In this document: positions 17,309-26,935 of the stretch, piece after piece
How positions within the stretch are numbered: the stretch's first letter is position 1
Layout: each line of letters starts with the position of its first letter
DNA from: Bacillota bacterium
GTDB lineage: Bacteria; Bacillota; Clostridia; Clostridiales; Clostridiaceae
NCBI GenBank assembly: GCA_021781745.1
Contig: JAJXWH010000029.1
Location: 1-64,000 of the forward strand
Reading direction: 5' to 3'
DNA: 64,000 nt
Notes under the pieces: model-generated
Told to the model about the DNA's origin: nothing
The model's database searches: none
What the model saw: only the letters and a program-made list of their open reading frames with translations
Translations under genes and position numbers: made by a program

Positions 17309-17926
17309 CTACTGATTAGCTACAGATTCACTTTTGCTTACAGGCAATAATAATCCTGATTTTGTTAAAATCGGCCTTAATGCATTATAAATAACACTTA
17401 CTAGTATTACTGATACTACTGCATTAACAGAAGTAGCAAACACACTAAACTTTGCTAATACTTCTGCTACCTGCTGAGGTTGTCCAAGAACGTATTGTTT
17501 ATAAAAATATCCAACAAGAGGATCGAAAACAACATTAAAAGCTAATCCACCAATTGAAGCAATTAGTGTCCACTTAGCTATATATTTTGTATCATTACTT
17601 TGATCAATTTTAGCAAATTTATGAGCAATTAATCCTGTTATTAAGCCTATACATAATTTCAATATAAAAGTTTTTGGTGCTCCTATTGCATATGTTGGAT
17701 CAAGTAAATCTGATATTGTCATACCTATAGCCCCTGACAAGCCTCCATATACTCCACCTAAAAGTAATGCAGCTAAAACGCAAAATGCATTTCCAATATG
17801 CAATGAAACTGCGTCACCTCCACCAACTGGTATCTTAATTGAAAGAAAAGTAAATGAAACAAAACATAATGCCGCAAGTATTCCTGTTTGTATTATTTTA
17901 ATAAGTGTTGAATTTTTGTTTTCCAT
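17309..17926 (-). CDS. ECF transporter S component, vitamin uptake
   Basis: A 205-aa membrane protein with about six helices. The N-terminal Lys/Thr start leads to GILAALCFVSF, then the S-component hallmark GGGDAVSLHIGNAFCVLAALL and LLGGVYGGLSGAIG, and the segment DLLDPTYAIGAPKTFILKL. This belongs to the ECF S-component superfamily (riboflavin/ThiW/HmpT-like group). The first helices contact the EcfT component. I see no riboswitch upstream, so the vitamin cannot be assigned. A strong RBS (AGGGGGG) precedes the ATG. Confidence 0.85.
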   Translation of the reverse strand: MENKNSTLIKIIQTGILAALCFVSFTFLSIKIPVGGGDAVSLHIGNAFCVLAALLLGGVYGGLSGAIGMTISDLLDPTYAIGAPKTFILKLCIGLITGLIAHKFAKIDQSNDTKYIAKWTLIASIGGLAFNVVFDPLVGYFYKQYVLGQPQQVAEVLAKFSVFATSVNAVVSVILVSVIYNALRPILTKSGLLLPVSKSESVANQ

Positions 17927-18067
17927 ACAATGCCCCCCCTAGTAATATTTGTTTTTATATGAAAATACTGAGACTATTATAACATCACATGTAAATTATG
18001 ACAATTGTATGGATACATTATATAACAAAGATTCCAGGTTATTTTTTATGATTTTAAAGAATTATCA

Positions 18068-20074
18068 CTATAGGAAAGGTAACACATCATTAGTATAGGC
18101 TCTTAAAACTTCCCCTACACTCCAAGCTTGGCTATAACACCCTCTGCTTGTAGCGGTAAAGTCTCCATCGAATACTTCAGCTATTCCGTTGATGCACCCA
18201 TCATTCATATGATCTTCAAAAACTTCACACATTTCTTTTGCCCTGCAGACTGCTTCTTTAGAATAATTATTCACCTTGCAATATGCTGATATAAATGCAC
18301 CTGTAATAAAGCCCCATGAAGTTCCCATATGATAAGCTAAATCCCTTTTCATTAAAGCCCCAGCATATTCACCTTTATATTCTTCATCTAAAAAGGATAA
18401 AGATCTTATTCCATAAGTTGAATAAAGTTCTTTATACACTTTGTATACAACTTTTCTTTCTCTTTCTGAATCTAGCATTGTGAATGGTAATGAAACTGCC
18501 CAAATTTGATTTGGTCTAACTTTTCCATCATTATCATCAACAACGTCATATAGGCATTGTTCATCTGAATTCCAAAACTTTTTGTTAAATGATTCCTTAA
18601 CTTTTTTAGCCAAATCTTTATAGTTTCCTTTATCTTTGCCAAATTTTCCGCACAACCAATCCATAATACATAGAGCATTGTACCAAAGAGCATTTATTTC
18701 TACTGGTTTTCCATGTCTTGGAGTAACTACTAATTCACCAACTCTTACATCCATCCATGTTACCTGATCTAATCCGCTTCCTGCATGAATAAGACAATCT
18801 TCATCCATGTAAATAGAAAAATCAGTATCATTAGAGTATGCGTTAATAATTTCAACTAATTTATCAAATATTTTATCCTTTATAAATTTAAAATCACTTT
18901 CATTTCCAGTATATTGTAAATATTTATATACAGCTTGCACATACCATAAAGAAGCATCTACAGTATTATAAAATGGTTGAGTTCCTTTATCTGCAAAAAC
19001 ATTTGGTACAAGTCCATTTCTTACATATTGAGCAAAGGATTCTAAAATTTCTCTTGCATCTTTAAATCTTTTTGTTGCTAATGTTAATCCTTCAAATGCT
19101 ATCATTGTATCTCTTCCCCAATCAACAAACCAAGGGAATCCTGCAAGTACTGTCTTTAATCTTGTACTGTTTCTATTTACAATAAAGTGATCTGCTGATT
19201 TTACCAAATTTAAAGCAAGAGCATCAGAGTATCCTGAAAGTTTCATAAGTTCATTAGCTCTATTTTTATATTCTTCAGTAATAGTAAATCCATCATTTTC
19301 ATCGATTTCTTCTATGGTACATTTCAAATAAAACTTTTTAATTTCAAAAGGCTGTAAATTTATTACTATATCATAAGGTGTATAATGATTATCTAACCCT
19401 TCATTTCCAGTTCTATATTCAAACTCATAATAATGATTTTCTTCAAATAATAAATTATTATTTGATTCATTTAAAATTCTATTTTTAAATTCGCCATCTG
19501 ATGCCATAAAACTTATTGTAATTTGATTATTTTTATGTGGATATAATTTTAAAATATTTCCTTTTAGTTTAGTTTCAAATTTTAAATCATTTGTTTCTAT
19601 TTTTGAGCCAGCTTCTTTATATGTAAACAATGGTGTTATATTTATTTTGGATTCGCTATTGCCATTTTCTATTTCATAGCATATTACAACTGTATTGTGT
19701 CCATATTCCATAGCTATAGTTTTCTTTAATTTAATATCTTCTACTTGGTAAATATATTGAGGAATTGAATCAAAAATAAAGCGTTGAAGATACTCATGGC
19801 CGTTTTTAGTACTATGATTGTAATATTCTTGACAAGCTAAATCATATTCTCTTTCATCTACTACAATCTTTTCTTGAGTTCTTGATAAAATAGCATATCT
19901 CTCTACTGGTGGGTTCAATGATGCTATCAAGTATCCATGGTGACTTCTAAATCCACTATTAATAATAGTTTGTCCTGAATAACCGCCAAGACCGTTCCCT
20001 ATCATCCATTCTCTTTCATTACCTTCTTTTATTGTTCTCCAGCATCCTCTTCCAAATTTATACGTCAACTCCAT
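18068..20074 (-). CDS. Glycogen debranching enzyme (amylo-alpha-1,6-glucosidase)
   Basis: A 668-aa protein with an N-terminal GDE_N domain (EWMIGNGLGGYSGQTI, RSHHGYLIASLNPPVER) and a C-terminal (alpha/alpha)6 glucosidase domain with AGFPWFVDWGRDTMIAFEG, TVDASLWYV, GLDQVTWMDVRVG, RHGKPVEINALWYN and the final GCYSQAWSVGEVLR. It removes alpha-1,6 branches of glycogen in the cytoplasm. Family length is 650-700 aa. It is monocistronic; no glg genes are adjacent. A cre-like site lies about 75 bp upstream, suggesting carbon catabolite control. Confidence 0.92.
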   Translation of the reverse strand: MELTYKFGRGCWRTIKEGNEREWMIGNGLGGYSGQTIINSGFRSHHGYLIASLNPPVERYAILSRTQEKIVVDEREYDLACQEYYNHSTKNGHEYLQRFIFDSIPQYIYQVEDIKLKKTIAMEYGHNTVVICYEIENGNSESKINITPLFTYKEAGSKIETNDLKFETKLKGNILKLYPHKNNQITISFMASDGEFKNRILNESNNNLLFEENHYYEFEYRTGNEGLDNHYTPYDIVINLQPFEIKKFYLKCTIEEIDENDGFTITEEYKNRANELMKLSGYSDALALNLVKSADHFIVNRNSTRLKTVLAGFPWFVDWGRDTMIAFEGLTLATKRFKDAREILESFAQYVRNGLVPNVFADKGTQPFYNTVDASLWYVQAVYKYLQYTGNESDFKFIKDKIFDKLVEIINAYSNDTDFSIYMDEDCLIHAGSGLDQVTWMDVRVGELVVTPRHGKPVEINALWYNALCIMDWLCGKFGKDKGNYKDLAKKVKESFNKKFWNSDEQCLYDVVDDNDGKVRPNQIWAVSLPFTMLDSERERKVVYKVYKELYSTYGIRSLSFLDEEYKGEYAGALMKRDLAYHMGTSWGFITGAFISAYCKVNNYSKEAVCRAKEMCEVFEDHMNDGCINGIAEVFDGDFTATSRGCYSQAWSVGEVLRAYTNDVLPFL

Positions 20075-20148
20075 AATTAATCTCCCTTACTATAAAATTT
20101 CCCATATATTAAACTATTCTGAAATTAAATTAATACTAATCCAGTTTT

Positions 20149-20162
20149 CAGAAACGGTTCCA
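20149..20162 (-). promoter_or_regulatory. Candidate CcpA cre site upstream of the debranching enzyme
   Basis: On the gene's strand the site reads TGGAACCGTTTCTG. It matches the cre consensus TGNAANCGNWWNCA at all fixed positions but the last two. It lies 75 bp before the ATG, a usual place for carbon catabolite repression of a glycogen gene. Confidence 0.4.
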
Positions 20163-20331
20163 AAATAAAGTATATGTTATTATTTATTTATTGTAAACAT
20201 TTAATAAGCAAATGACATTATTATTATATAGCTTGCCAGTATTTTATTAATAATAAAGAAACATGAATTTCTACTTATTATTCTCAAAAATCCATGTTTC
20301 CTTGCAAAGAAATTTTTATTTTACTAAGCTC

Positions 20332-21695
20332 CTAACAAATTTTTATTCCTTGCGGAAACTTAAATATATTATAAGGATCGTATTTACTTTTTATTTTCCT
20401 CAATTTTTCTATATTTTCACCATAATATTCTCTTTCATAATCATCAAGCTCTGCCAAAGGAAAATTAATATATGAACCTAAAGTATAATCTTTTATAAAA
20501 TTAAGTTTCTCTATTACCCATTCTTTATTTATTTGTGCATACTTTGAGTCTTCCCAAACAGATTGGTATCCCATTATGAATTTTGCATCCCTATAATTAA
20601 AAGCCGTATCATTATCTTTTCTATCCTTAACTGCTCCACCTAATCCATACAGTGAAATAGCACTGTATATTGATCCTTCTTGCCTATGTTCTATAATTTT
20701 AATGATTTCCTTCATATCTCTTTTAGTATAATCATTATATACAAATCTTCCGGATGACTTAAATTTTTCATAAGGCGGATGACTATCCTGAATTTTTCTA
20801 TTTGCCTCTAATATTTTAAGATACTCCAATTTAAATTTAACCTTTTCTGAGATATTATTAAATGGCTCTAAAATCCTATTAGCTTCTTCTTTATTGCCAT
20901 AAAATAATCCCGTAATACGTACTCCTTTCCTTTTACTTTGGAATTATAAATGCCCATTTTCAAATTAATTTGCCTATCCAATCCATTAAAAAACTCAGTC
21001 CATATTTCAAATATTTTAAGGATTTCTTGAAACTCAATGTCTACAAAATCTATATCTATTAATGTTACCATTTCAATTTTGGGAATAAGCTTAAAGGTCA
21101 TACTTGTAATTACTCCAAAATTTCCTCCGCCAGCTCCTCTGCAAGCCCAAAATAAATCTTCATTATTTTTTTCTGAAGCATTTATTTTCTTTCCCTCATA
21201 ATTAACCATTTCAATTTCAAGTAAATTATCACATGCTAATCCAAATAGCCTATTGGAATAGCTCCATCCCCCGCCTAAAACCAATCCCGCAACACCAACA
21301 GTCGGGCATCCACCTCCTGGAAATGGATAATGCTTACTTCCTAAAACCTCATACAACTCTCTGTTTCTAACTCCCCCTTGTATCTTAAAAACACTTTTTT
21401 CCTCATCAACATCTATTTTATTCATCTTACTTACATCAATAATAACAATATCGTTTCCTGTTGAATACCCTTCATAATGATGCCTTCCACTTCTTATTCT
21501 AATCTCCAGTAAATTTAGTTTTGACCAAGTTATTGCATTACTAATATCATATTCATTACGACAATAAACAATTACTAATGGATATTTTTCAATCCCTCTA
21601 TTCCAAGCTTTTCTATCTTCCTCATAGTTAAAGCTATCTTTAGTAACTACTTCACCTGTCAGACCTTTATAATCAAACTTTTTCAAAATTTTCAC
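20332..21695 (-). pseudogene. Berberine-bridge-type FAD-linked oxidase, broken by one frameshift
   Basis: Two pieces, 21695-20868 and 20829-20332, make one oxidase of about 455 aa. The first holds the PCMH FAD domain with RSGRHHYEGYS (the His for 8-alpha-histidyl FAD) and PGGGCPTVGVAGLVLGGGWS (the Cys for the second flavin bond). The second holds the substrate domain and the C-terminal BBE signature KYDPYNIFKFPQGI. Between them the frame shifts at GGAAAGGAG (near 20927). Adding one A restores KGKGVRITGLFYGNKEEAN, which runs on through position 20830 into the second piece. This is a one-base deletion in an A run, either real or a sequencing error. Start is GTG 21695 or TTG 21686. Confidence 0.85.
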
Positions 21696-21770
21696 CCTCT
21701 TCTGTGTTCGGCTTTATCTATTCATTATAAAATATTTTTTCTCTAATTATATATATCTGAAAATTTTATA

Positions 21771-22634
21771 TTAATTATTTTTCTTTATAAATGCACCTAT
21801 ACGCATGTCTATAGTAATTACAAGAGACTCAATTGAATCTAATTTTTCTTTATTTTCTGGAGTTGATTTCCAATAATGTGGTGTCATCTTAAGCAAACTC
21901 ATTATCTCTTCATTATTTAAAGTTATATCAAAAGTAACATTACTTTCCTTAACATATTCATTTTCTTTAGTATCAGCTGTATATGTTTTATTATTTAAGT
22001 TAACTTCTGAATAAATAATTTCTCTAAGCTGTATTAAATGATTGGTTCTAGGAAGCACTCTTATAAATACTCCTTCATCCTTTAAAACTCTATTGCATTC
22101 ATTTATTTCTATAGGGCTGAATACTGAAAGTATGCAATCTATAGATTTATCATCTGCAGGAATGCGAAAGTTGTTTCCAACTGCCCAAACACATTCTTTA
22201 TTGCTTTTACTTGCATATTTTACTGCATCTTTCGAAACATCTAAGCCATAATAATCAGCTTTTATATTTTTTTCATCTAAATATGTTTTCAAATTTGTTA
22301 AGTAGTATCCTTCCCCACAGCCTAAATCCATTATATTAAATTTATTACTCGTATTCTTACCTAAAAATTCAGCTGCTATTTCATTTATCTTATTGGATAA
22401 TAGTGAATAATAACCCCTAGATAAAAAGTCTATTCTTGCTAAAACCATTTCCTTAGAATCTCCTGGATTTTTACTACTTTTTTGATTACTAATTAATAAA
22501 TTTACATATCCCTCTTTTGCTATATCATAAGTATGATTATTAGGGCACTTATACATTTTCTTAACTATATCCTTAATTAATTTATCCTTGCAAACAGGAC
22601 AAAGTAATAGTGAATCATTTAAAGCCTCATTCAT
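21771..22634 (-). CDS. rlmA: 23S rRNA (guanine-N1) methyltransferase RlmA-type
   Basis: A 287-aa protein with the N-terminal zinc ribbon of RlmA (LLCPVCKDKL...KCPNNHTYD, CX2C...CX3H), the linker GYVNLLISNQK and SKNPGDSKEM, and a class I SAM domain with MDLGCGEGYY. The C-terminal part includes RVLPRTNHLIQLREIIY. This is the architecture of RlmA(I/II), which methylates G745 or G748 in domain II of 23S rRNA; RlmA(II) affects tylosin and mycinamicin resistance. Which guanine is methylated here cannot be read from sequence. Monocistronic, RBS AGAGGAAAG. Confidence 0.88.
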   Translation of the reverse strand: MNEALNDSLLLCPVCKDKLIKDIVKKMYKCPNNHTYDIAKEGYVNLLISNQKSSKNPGDSKEMVLARIDFLSRGYYSLLSNKINEIAAEFLGKNTSNKFNIMDLGCGEGYYLTNLKTYLDEKNIKADYYGLDVSKDAVKYASKSNKECVWAVGNNFRIPADDKSIDCILSVFSPIEINECNRVLKDEGVFIRVLPRTNHLIQLREIIYSEVNLNNKTYTADTKENEYVKESNVTFDITLNNEEIMSLLKMTPHYWKSTPENKEKLDSIESLVITIDMRIGAFIKKNN

Positions 22635-22701
22635 GTTTTCTTTCCTCTTTCTATATTTTACAATTCAATACTATACACTTTTTCTCTGTTTTTATCAACA
22701 T

Positions 22702-22736
22702 AAAAAGAATCCTATTTAATTTACTAGGATCCTTTT
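22702..22736 (-). terminator. Hairpin with T run on the minus strand
   Basis: AGAATCCTA and TAGGATCCT pair with one mismatch and are extended by A/T pairs. On the minus strand TTTTTATG follows. It lies upstream of rlmA and downstream of the SASP gene, so it blocks read-through between them. Confidence 0.55.
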
Positions 22737-22800
22737 AATCAAATATAATTTCTTTTCTGTATACTTTAAAATAAATCTATTTATTTTAAACATAATTTAT

Positions 22801-22830
22801 GAATGCACTAAGTTAACACTTAGTGCATTC
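22801..22830. terminator. Hairpin after the SASP gene
   Basis: GAATGCACTAAGT and ACTTAGTGCATTC form a 13-bp perfect stem with a TAAC loop, 16 nt after the SASP stop. The T-rich flank is on the plus-strand side; on the gene's side the flank is mixed A/T. Confidence 0.6.
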
Positions 22831-22845
22831 ACTTTTATTCGTTTT

Positions 22846-23052
22846 TTAGAGTCCTTGTTCGTAGCTTTCTATCATTCTTTTTACCATTTCTCCGCCAACG
22901 CTACCATTTTGTCTTGAAGAAAGGTTTCCTTTATCTTGGCTTTCATAATCTTGTAATCCTATTTCTGAAGCAACTTCAGTTTTTAATCTGTTTAATCCTT
23001 GTTTTGCTTCTGGTACTAATGTTCTGTTTCTTCCACTATTGTTTGATGACAT
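22846..23052 (-). CDS. Alpha/beta-type small acid-soluble spore protein
   Basis: A 68-aa SASP that coats and protects spore DNA. It has LVPEAKQGLNRLKTEVASEIG, shown here as the region of residues 13-33 that contains the GPR protease site (TEVASEIG), and the C-terminal family motif NGSVGGEMVKRMIESYE. The RBS AAGGGAGG is ideal. Expression should be in the forespore under sigma-G; I could not pick a clear sigma-G promoter by eye. Confidence 0.95.
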   Translation of the reverse strand: MSSNNSGRNRTLVPEAKQGLNRLKTEVASEIGLQDYESQDKGNLSSRQNGSVGGEMVKRMIESYEQGL

Positions 23053-23230
23053 ATAAATCTACCTCCCTTAATTAATATAATTTTGCTTGGCAGTAATATA
23101 TTAACCACTATCACAAATTATAATCTATAAAAATATTAACAGAAGTAGTATTGATAGCTTGTATTAGATGACCTTAGTTTTTTAACTTATAAAATGTATT
23201 CTTTCTAGTTTTATCTTATATTTTATGCCA

Positions 23231-23380
23231 CTACCAGCGACAACCACCAACTCTGACACTCCAATTTCTTAATTTCCTAACAGTCTGCTCTTTTTGATAT
23301 GCATAAAATTCATAATCTGATTTAGACCTTCTTTTAATAATATCCTTAATAGTTTTTCTTGCTAGTTCTTTTGGTGTCAT
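23231..23380 (-). CDS. Small basic protein, 49 aa, unknown
   Basis: A frame from ATG 23380 to TAG encodes a Lys/Arg-rich peptide beginning MTPKELARKTIKDIIKRRS and ending SVRVGGCRW. GGTG lies about 8 nt before the ATG. The composition (amphipathic, basic, with a final aromatic tail) looks coding, and the gene sits in a space otherwise unused between the SASP and thioesterase genes. No family recognised; a spore-related small protein is one possibility, from context only. Confidence 0.5.
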   Translation of the reverse strand: MTPKELARKTIKDIIKRRSKSDYEFYAYQKEQTVRKLRNWSVRVGGCRW

Positions 23381-23531
23381 AGTGTTTTCACCATCCTTAT
23401 TTATTTTTTATTTTAATTTTCTCAAAATTTTGATAAATGTATTCGCATATACTGTTAAGTCTTTGTTAAACTATGGGAAATAAAAAAATGACATCCTTAT
23501 TTCTTCAGATGCCATTATAGTAACTTTCTTT

Positions 23532-23945
23532 TTACAACAATATTTGAAGTTTTTCATATATGTCCGGATGAATTCTTTTAAGATTTATTATCTTAAAGTC
23601 ATTGTTGACAAAAACATGTAATGTACTTCCTTTTGAAATTTCCTTTTGATCTTTTTCTCTGATAACTGAATAATTAAACTCAACCTTAACTGGCGTTAAT
23701 TCTTTGACCCAAGTTTTTATGATTAACTCATCTTCATACTTTGCACCGATAAGGTATTTGCAGCTGCTTTCAGCTAAAGGTATCAATATGCCTTTTTCCT
23801 CCATTTCACTATAACTAATACTGCTTCCTTTTATAAAATCTGTTCTACCGGCTTCATACCAAATTAAATAATTAGAATGATGAACTATACCCATTTTATC
23901 AGTTTCTGCATATCTTACAACAATCTTTGTTTCGCTTATATACAA
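23532..23945 (-). CDS. YbgC-like acyl-CoA thioesterase (hotdog fold)
   Basis: A ~137-aa 4HBT thioesterase with the hotdog signature RYAETDKMGIVHHSNYLIWYE, where the Asp and HH...N residues mark the active site, followed by GRTDFIKG and GAKYEDELIIKTWV. Such enzymes hydrolyse short-chain or 4-hydroxybenzoyl-type acyl-CoA. The TTG at 23945 is chosen, as AAAGGGG lies 8 nt before it; a GTG at 23954 would overlap the binding site. Monocistronic. Confidence 0.85.
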   Translation of the reverse strand: MYISETKIVVRYAETDKMGIVHHSNYLIWYEAGRTDFIKGSSISYSEMEEKGILIPLAESSCKYLIGAKYEDELIIKTWVKELTPVKVEFNYSVIREKDQKEISKGSTLHVFVNNDFKIINLKRIHPDIYEKLQILL

Positions 23946-24085
23946 TAAAAACACCCCTTTTAAGTAACATTATAATCTTCTTAATTATATAGAAATAAGT
24001 GGAATTAATAAAGTAGCTATATTTTTCATTCATCATATCAGTTTTAAACCATATATTAAAGCATGGATGTGAAGGAGGGCTATAT

Positions 24086-24700
24086 ATGGCATTAATTTTA
24101 TCAGCAATCTTATATAGTTTATCGTCAAATTTAGATAACTTAGTTGTAGGAATAGCTTATGGAATAAAAAAAATAAATATAGGAATAATACCAAACCTTA
24201 TAATCGCAACTATTACTTCGATTGGAACGCTTCTATCTATGTCACTTGGACTTTATATCTCAAAATTTTTACCAATTTCAATAACTAATACATTAGGTGC
24301 CATAATAATTATTTTTCTAGGAGTTTATTTCTTTATTCAAAGTATACTAAATCTTATAAATAATAATAAAGCCAAAGATCTTGCATTGAAAAATATTAAT
24401 GAAATGATTGAATATGCTGAAAAATCCGATTTAGATAATTCCGGTAGTATAAACGCCAAAGAAGCTTCTTTTGTAGCATTTGGCCTAACTTTTAATAACT
24501 TAGGTACTGGACTAGCTGCAAGTATTACAGGTGTTAATATTGAGGTTACTGTAATATCTACATTTATTTTCAGCATACTTATCATTTCACTAGGCAAATC
24601 TCTAGGAAATCATATATTAGGAAAGTTTTGTGGTAAGTATGCCCCGTTATTCTCAGGAATATTATTAATAGTTCTCGGTATTATTGAATTTTTTAACTAA
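24086..24700 (+). CDS. ytaF: Sporulation membrane protein YtaF (MntP-like)
   Basis: A 204-aa six-helix membrane protein of the YtaF/MntP (DUF204) family. The N-terminal SSNLDNLVVGIAYGI and the second-repeat FGLTFNNLGTGLAASITG are the paired helices with Asp/Asn residues typical of the family. The middle loop contains DLDNSGSINAKEA (about residues 113-125), an EF-hand-like DxDxSGxI..E calcium motif. YtaF is required for normal sporulation in Bacillus; its substrate is unknown, but MntP relatives export Mn2+. RBS GAAGGAGGG. Confidence 0.88.
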   Translation: MALILSAILYSLSSNLDNLVVGIAYGIKKINIGIIPNLIIATITSIGTLLSMSLGLYISKFLPISITNTLGAIIIIFLGVYFFIQSILNLINNNKAKDLALKNINEMIEYAEKSDLDNSGSINAKEASFVAFGLTFNNLGTGLAASITGVNIEVTVISTFIFSILIISLGKSLGNHILGKFCGKYAPLFSGILLIVLGIIEFFN

Positions 24701-24707
24701 AACTAAT

Positions 24708-24746
24708 ACAGGTAGTTTAATTTTAGCTTCAATTTAAACTACCTGT
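24708..24746. terminator. Terminator after ytaF
   Basis: ACAGGTAGTTTAA and TTAAACTACCTGT form a 13-bp stem between the convergent ytaF and MBL genes. Confidence 0.65.
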
Positions 24747-24820
24747 TATCTAAATATTCACAGAACTTTTGGATATAAAATCTTAATAATCATCTGCAGG
24801 AAAATATTATTTTTATAATT

Positions 24821-25531
24821 TTACTTATTAGCAAGCTCTGCTATTCTCTTATTTGGGCTATCTGTAAATACTCCGCCATGATAGCATATAACTATTTCTA
24901 TATCATATTTTCCTAACTTTTTTAATGATTCAACTGCTTGTATCATATCAAATGTATATTCAGGATTAGGCCCACTTAACTTGCCATTTATTACATTCAT
25001 TGCATCTCCTGTTACTAATGCCTTATATTTTTTTAAATAAAGACAAGTATGCCCTGGAGTGTGGCCTGGAGTATGAATCACCATTATTCCTCCACAATAA
25101 GGAAGTTCCTCATTATCTTCAATAGTTTTATGAACCTTTGTCTTAATTCTTCTAATACCATCTAGCATTTCAGTACGTTTATCTTCTGGCATAGACGCAA
25201 GACGCTCTGGCGTAAGTTTTATTGGTGCTTTATCACCCTCAATATAAGGTTTTTCACCATTATGAGCTAATACTTCTATTGCATTTTGAGAATGATTAAC
25301 AATATTAGATAAGCTTCCAATATGATCAAAATCGTGATGAGTAATAATTATCTTATTTATTTTATCCAAAGATATATTAGCCTTATCCATTTCTTTTCGA
25401 ATATTTTCTATCTGTCCTGGTAATCCACTATCAATTAATACTACATTATCTTCATCCCATATTAATGTAAGATTCATTCTTCTCTCTTCACTTCCTAATT
25501 CAAGTACAGATAAACCTTCAGCAATTTTCAT
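24821..25531 (-). CDS. MBL-fold metallo-hydrolase
   Basis: A 236-aa metallo-beta-lactamase-fold protein with metal motifs TLIWDEDNVVLIDSGLPGQ, THHDFDHIGS (HxHxDH variant HHDFDH), HTPGHTPGHTCLYL, DAMN and the final CYHGG. It fits the glyoxalase-II-like / YqgX group. The middle insertion (about residues 95-130) rich in Lys/Glu is typical of clostridial members. The substrate is not known. It lies 32 nt after the end of the pentapeptide-repeat gene on the same strand and may be its operon partner. Confidence 0.85.
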   Translation of the reverse strand: MKIAEGLSVLELGSEERRMNLTLIWDEDNVVLIDSGLPGQIENIRKEMDKANISLDKINKIIITHHDFDHIGSLSNIVNHSQNAIEVLAHNGEKPYIEGDKAPIKLTPERLASMPEDKRTEMLDGIRRIKTKVHKTIEDNEELPYCGGIMVIHTPGHTPGHTCLYLKKYKALVTGDAMNVINGKLSGPNPEYTFDMIQAVESLKKLGKYDIEIVICYHGGVFTDSPNKRIAELANK

Positions 25532-25563
25532 TTTACTCCTCCTTTTATTCTCACTCGTGATTT

Positions 25564-26388
25564 TTACCAGTTAACTGGCTTACTAATGAACTTTGGCAGC
25601 TTTGTATTACCATCACCTTTTGCCGAATTAACTTGAGCCTGTGTTAAAAAAATACTATTTGAGAGATTAGCTCCCCTTAAATCCGCATCTCTTAAATCAG
25701 CTCCAATAAGGTCTGCAAAACTTAAATCTACTTCCCTTAGGTCAGCTGCAATAAGATACGCTCCACTCAAATTTGCGCCTCTAAGATCTTTTTTTCTTAA
25801 ATCTGCACCAATAAAATCTAAGCCTCCTCCAAAAATTCTTTTACTCTTTAATGTAGCAGTTTTATTATTTCCAGCCCTTTTTCTTACGATTTCACTGGTC
25901 TGAAAAAGCAGCGAATTAACACGTGGTCTAAATAATACTATATCAAACTTTAATAATGATGCAGCACTTAAATTTGTTATATTTTCTACTTCACTTATCG
26001 CTGCTTGTATTTTATCTTTAGCATTTTTTTCAATTTGTAAGTCATAGGCTTGTGTTAAATACCAGAGCATTTCATGAAGCTGCCTCATAATAAGAAACAC
26101 CTCAAACATTTGGTTTGCAGATCCCGGTGTATTTATCCAATCTTGTCCATCATATGTAATTTGAGCAACCTTTTGCCCGGCACCAAAACAATCATAAGCA
26201 ATACATCCCTTAAGCCCCTTTTGTTTAAGTTTTTTATGGACTTTGCATAGAAAGTCATCTTGCAGGTTAACACACGGCTTACCAGCATCCTTATTTACCG
26301 GAAATCCCTCTGAAGCTGAAAAGTATAAAGCAACACAACACAGCCCAAAACATTTTTCACAATCAGCTTTTAAATTATATAAACTCAT
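25564..26388 (-). CDS. Pentapeptide-repeat protein with N-terminal Cys-rich domain
   Basis: A 274-aa protein in two parts. The N-terminal third has Cys-rich CEKCFGLCC, then KPCVNL..DFLCKVH and GCIAYDCFGAGQ, like the YkgJ-type zinc/iron-chelating CxxxCC domain. The C-terminal 70 residues are pentapeptide repeats A(D/N)Lxx (DLRKKDLRGANLSGAYLIAA and on), which form a right-handed quadrilateral beta-helix. Such helices can mimic DNA (Qnr, MfpA), but here the function is unknown. The ATG at 26388 lies 9 nt after GGAG; an ATG at 26394 is also possible. Confidence 0.8.
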   Translation of the reverse strand: MSLYNLKADCEKCFGLCCVALYFSASEGFPVNKDAGKPCVNLQDDFLCKVHKKLKQKGLKGCIAYDCFGAGQKVAQITYDGQDWINTPGSANQMFEVFLIMRQLHEMLWYLTQAYDLQIEKNAKDKIQAAISEVENITNLSAASLLKFDIVLFRPRVNSLLFQTSEIVRKRAGNNKTATLKSKRIFGGGLDFIGADLRKKDLRGANLSGAYLIAADLREVDLSFADLIGADLRDADLRGANLSNSIFLTQAQVNSAKGDGNTKLPKFISKPVNW

Positions 26389-26659
26389 ATTCATTCTCTC
26401 CGCATTCACAAAATATGTAACTGTCATTCATTATATCACAACTGCCATATAATTCAATTTACTAATTAATTAAATGGTAACTTACTGGAATATAAAATAT
26501 TCTTTTAAATATCTCTATTTGATTATTTAGCAAATATATTTAATTAAAAAAACAAATTATAATTTTTGGTATGTATACATTGAAATGTAGAAAAAATATT
26601 CCAAATAGAGGTACCCAAAATTCAACTATGAAATTGCGGTACCTTTACTTGATCTTTAA

Positions 26660-26935
26660 CTATATCTTAAATTTTTCGTATAACTTTTCAATAATTGAAA
26701 AAATAATCAAAAATAACTCCACTTCACAAATAAATATGCTATCTATTATATCTCCATAGCCACCATACTGAGATAAGTACAACAAAATGTGAAATATTAT
26801 TAAAATAATTAATAATAAGCAAATTACATATCTCATTATATTCTTCTTTAGAATATTTTCAAAACTCTTTACACTAAAATATACGATCCCAGCTATTATA
26901 AGCGACAGTATAAGTGATGCTATAATTATATCCAT
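26660..26935 (-). CDS. Small three-helix membrane protein, unknown
   Basis: A 91-aa hydrophobic protein with helices at about 3-24, 34-58 and 66-84, joined by Lys-rich cytoplasmic loops (KSFENILKKN) and ending EKLYEKFKI. The ATG at 26935 lies after GGGGAGCTATTTT; an in-frame ATG at 26950 overlaps that site. No family is recognised. The pair AGGTACC/GGTACCT at about 26608-26643 follows the stop. Confidence 0.55.
   Translation of the reverse strand: MDIIIASLILSLIIAGIVYFSVKSFENILKKNIMRYVICLLLIILIIFHILLYLSQYGGYGDIIDSIFICEVELFLIIFSIIEKLYEKFKI

Noticed and set aside
20263-20475. Plus-strand frame of 70 codons overlapping the FAD oxidase end
   Set aside because: A shadow of the real minus-strand gene, with no binding site.
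26571-26759. Plus-strand frame of 62 codons after the small membrane-protein gene
   Set aside because: It overlaps the real minus-strand gene, and the GGTACC inverted repeat explains the region better.
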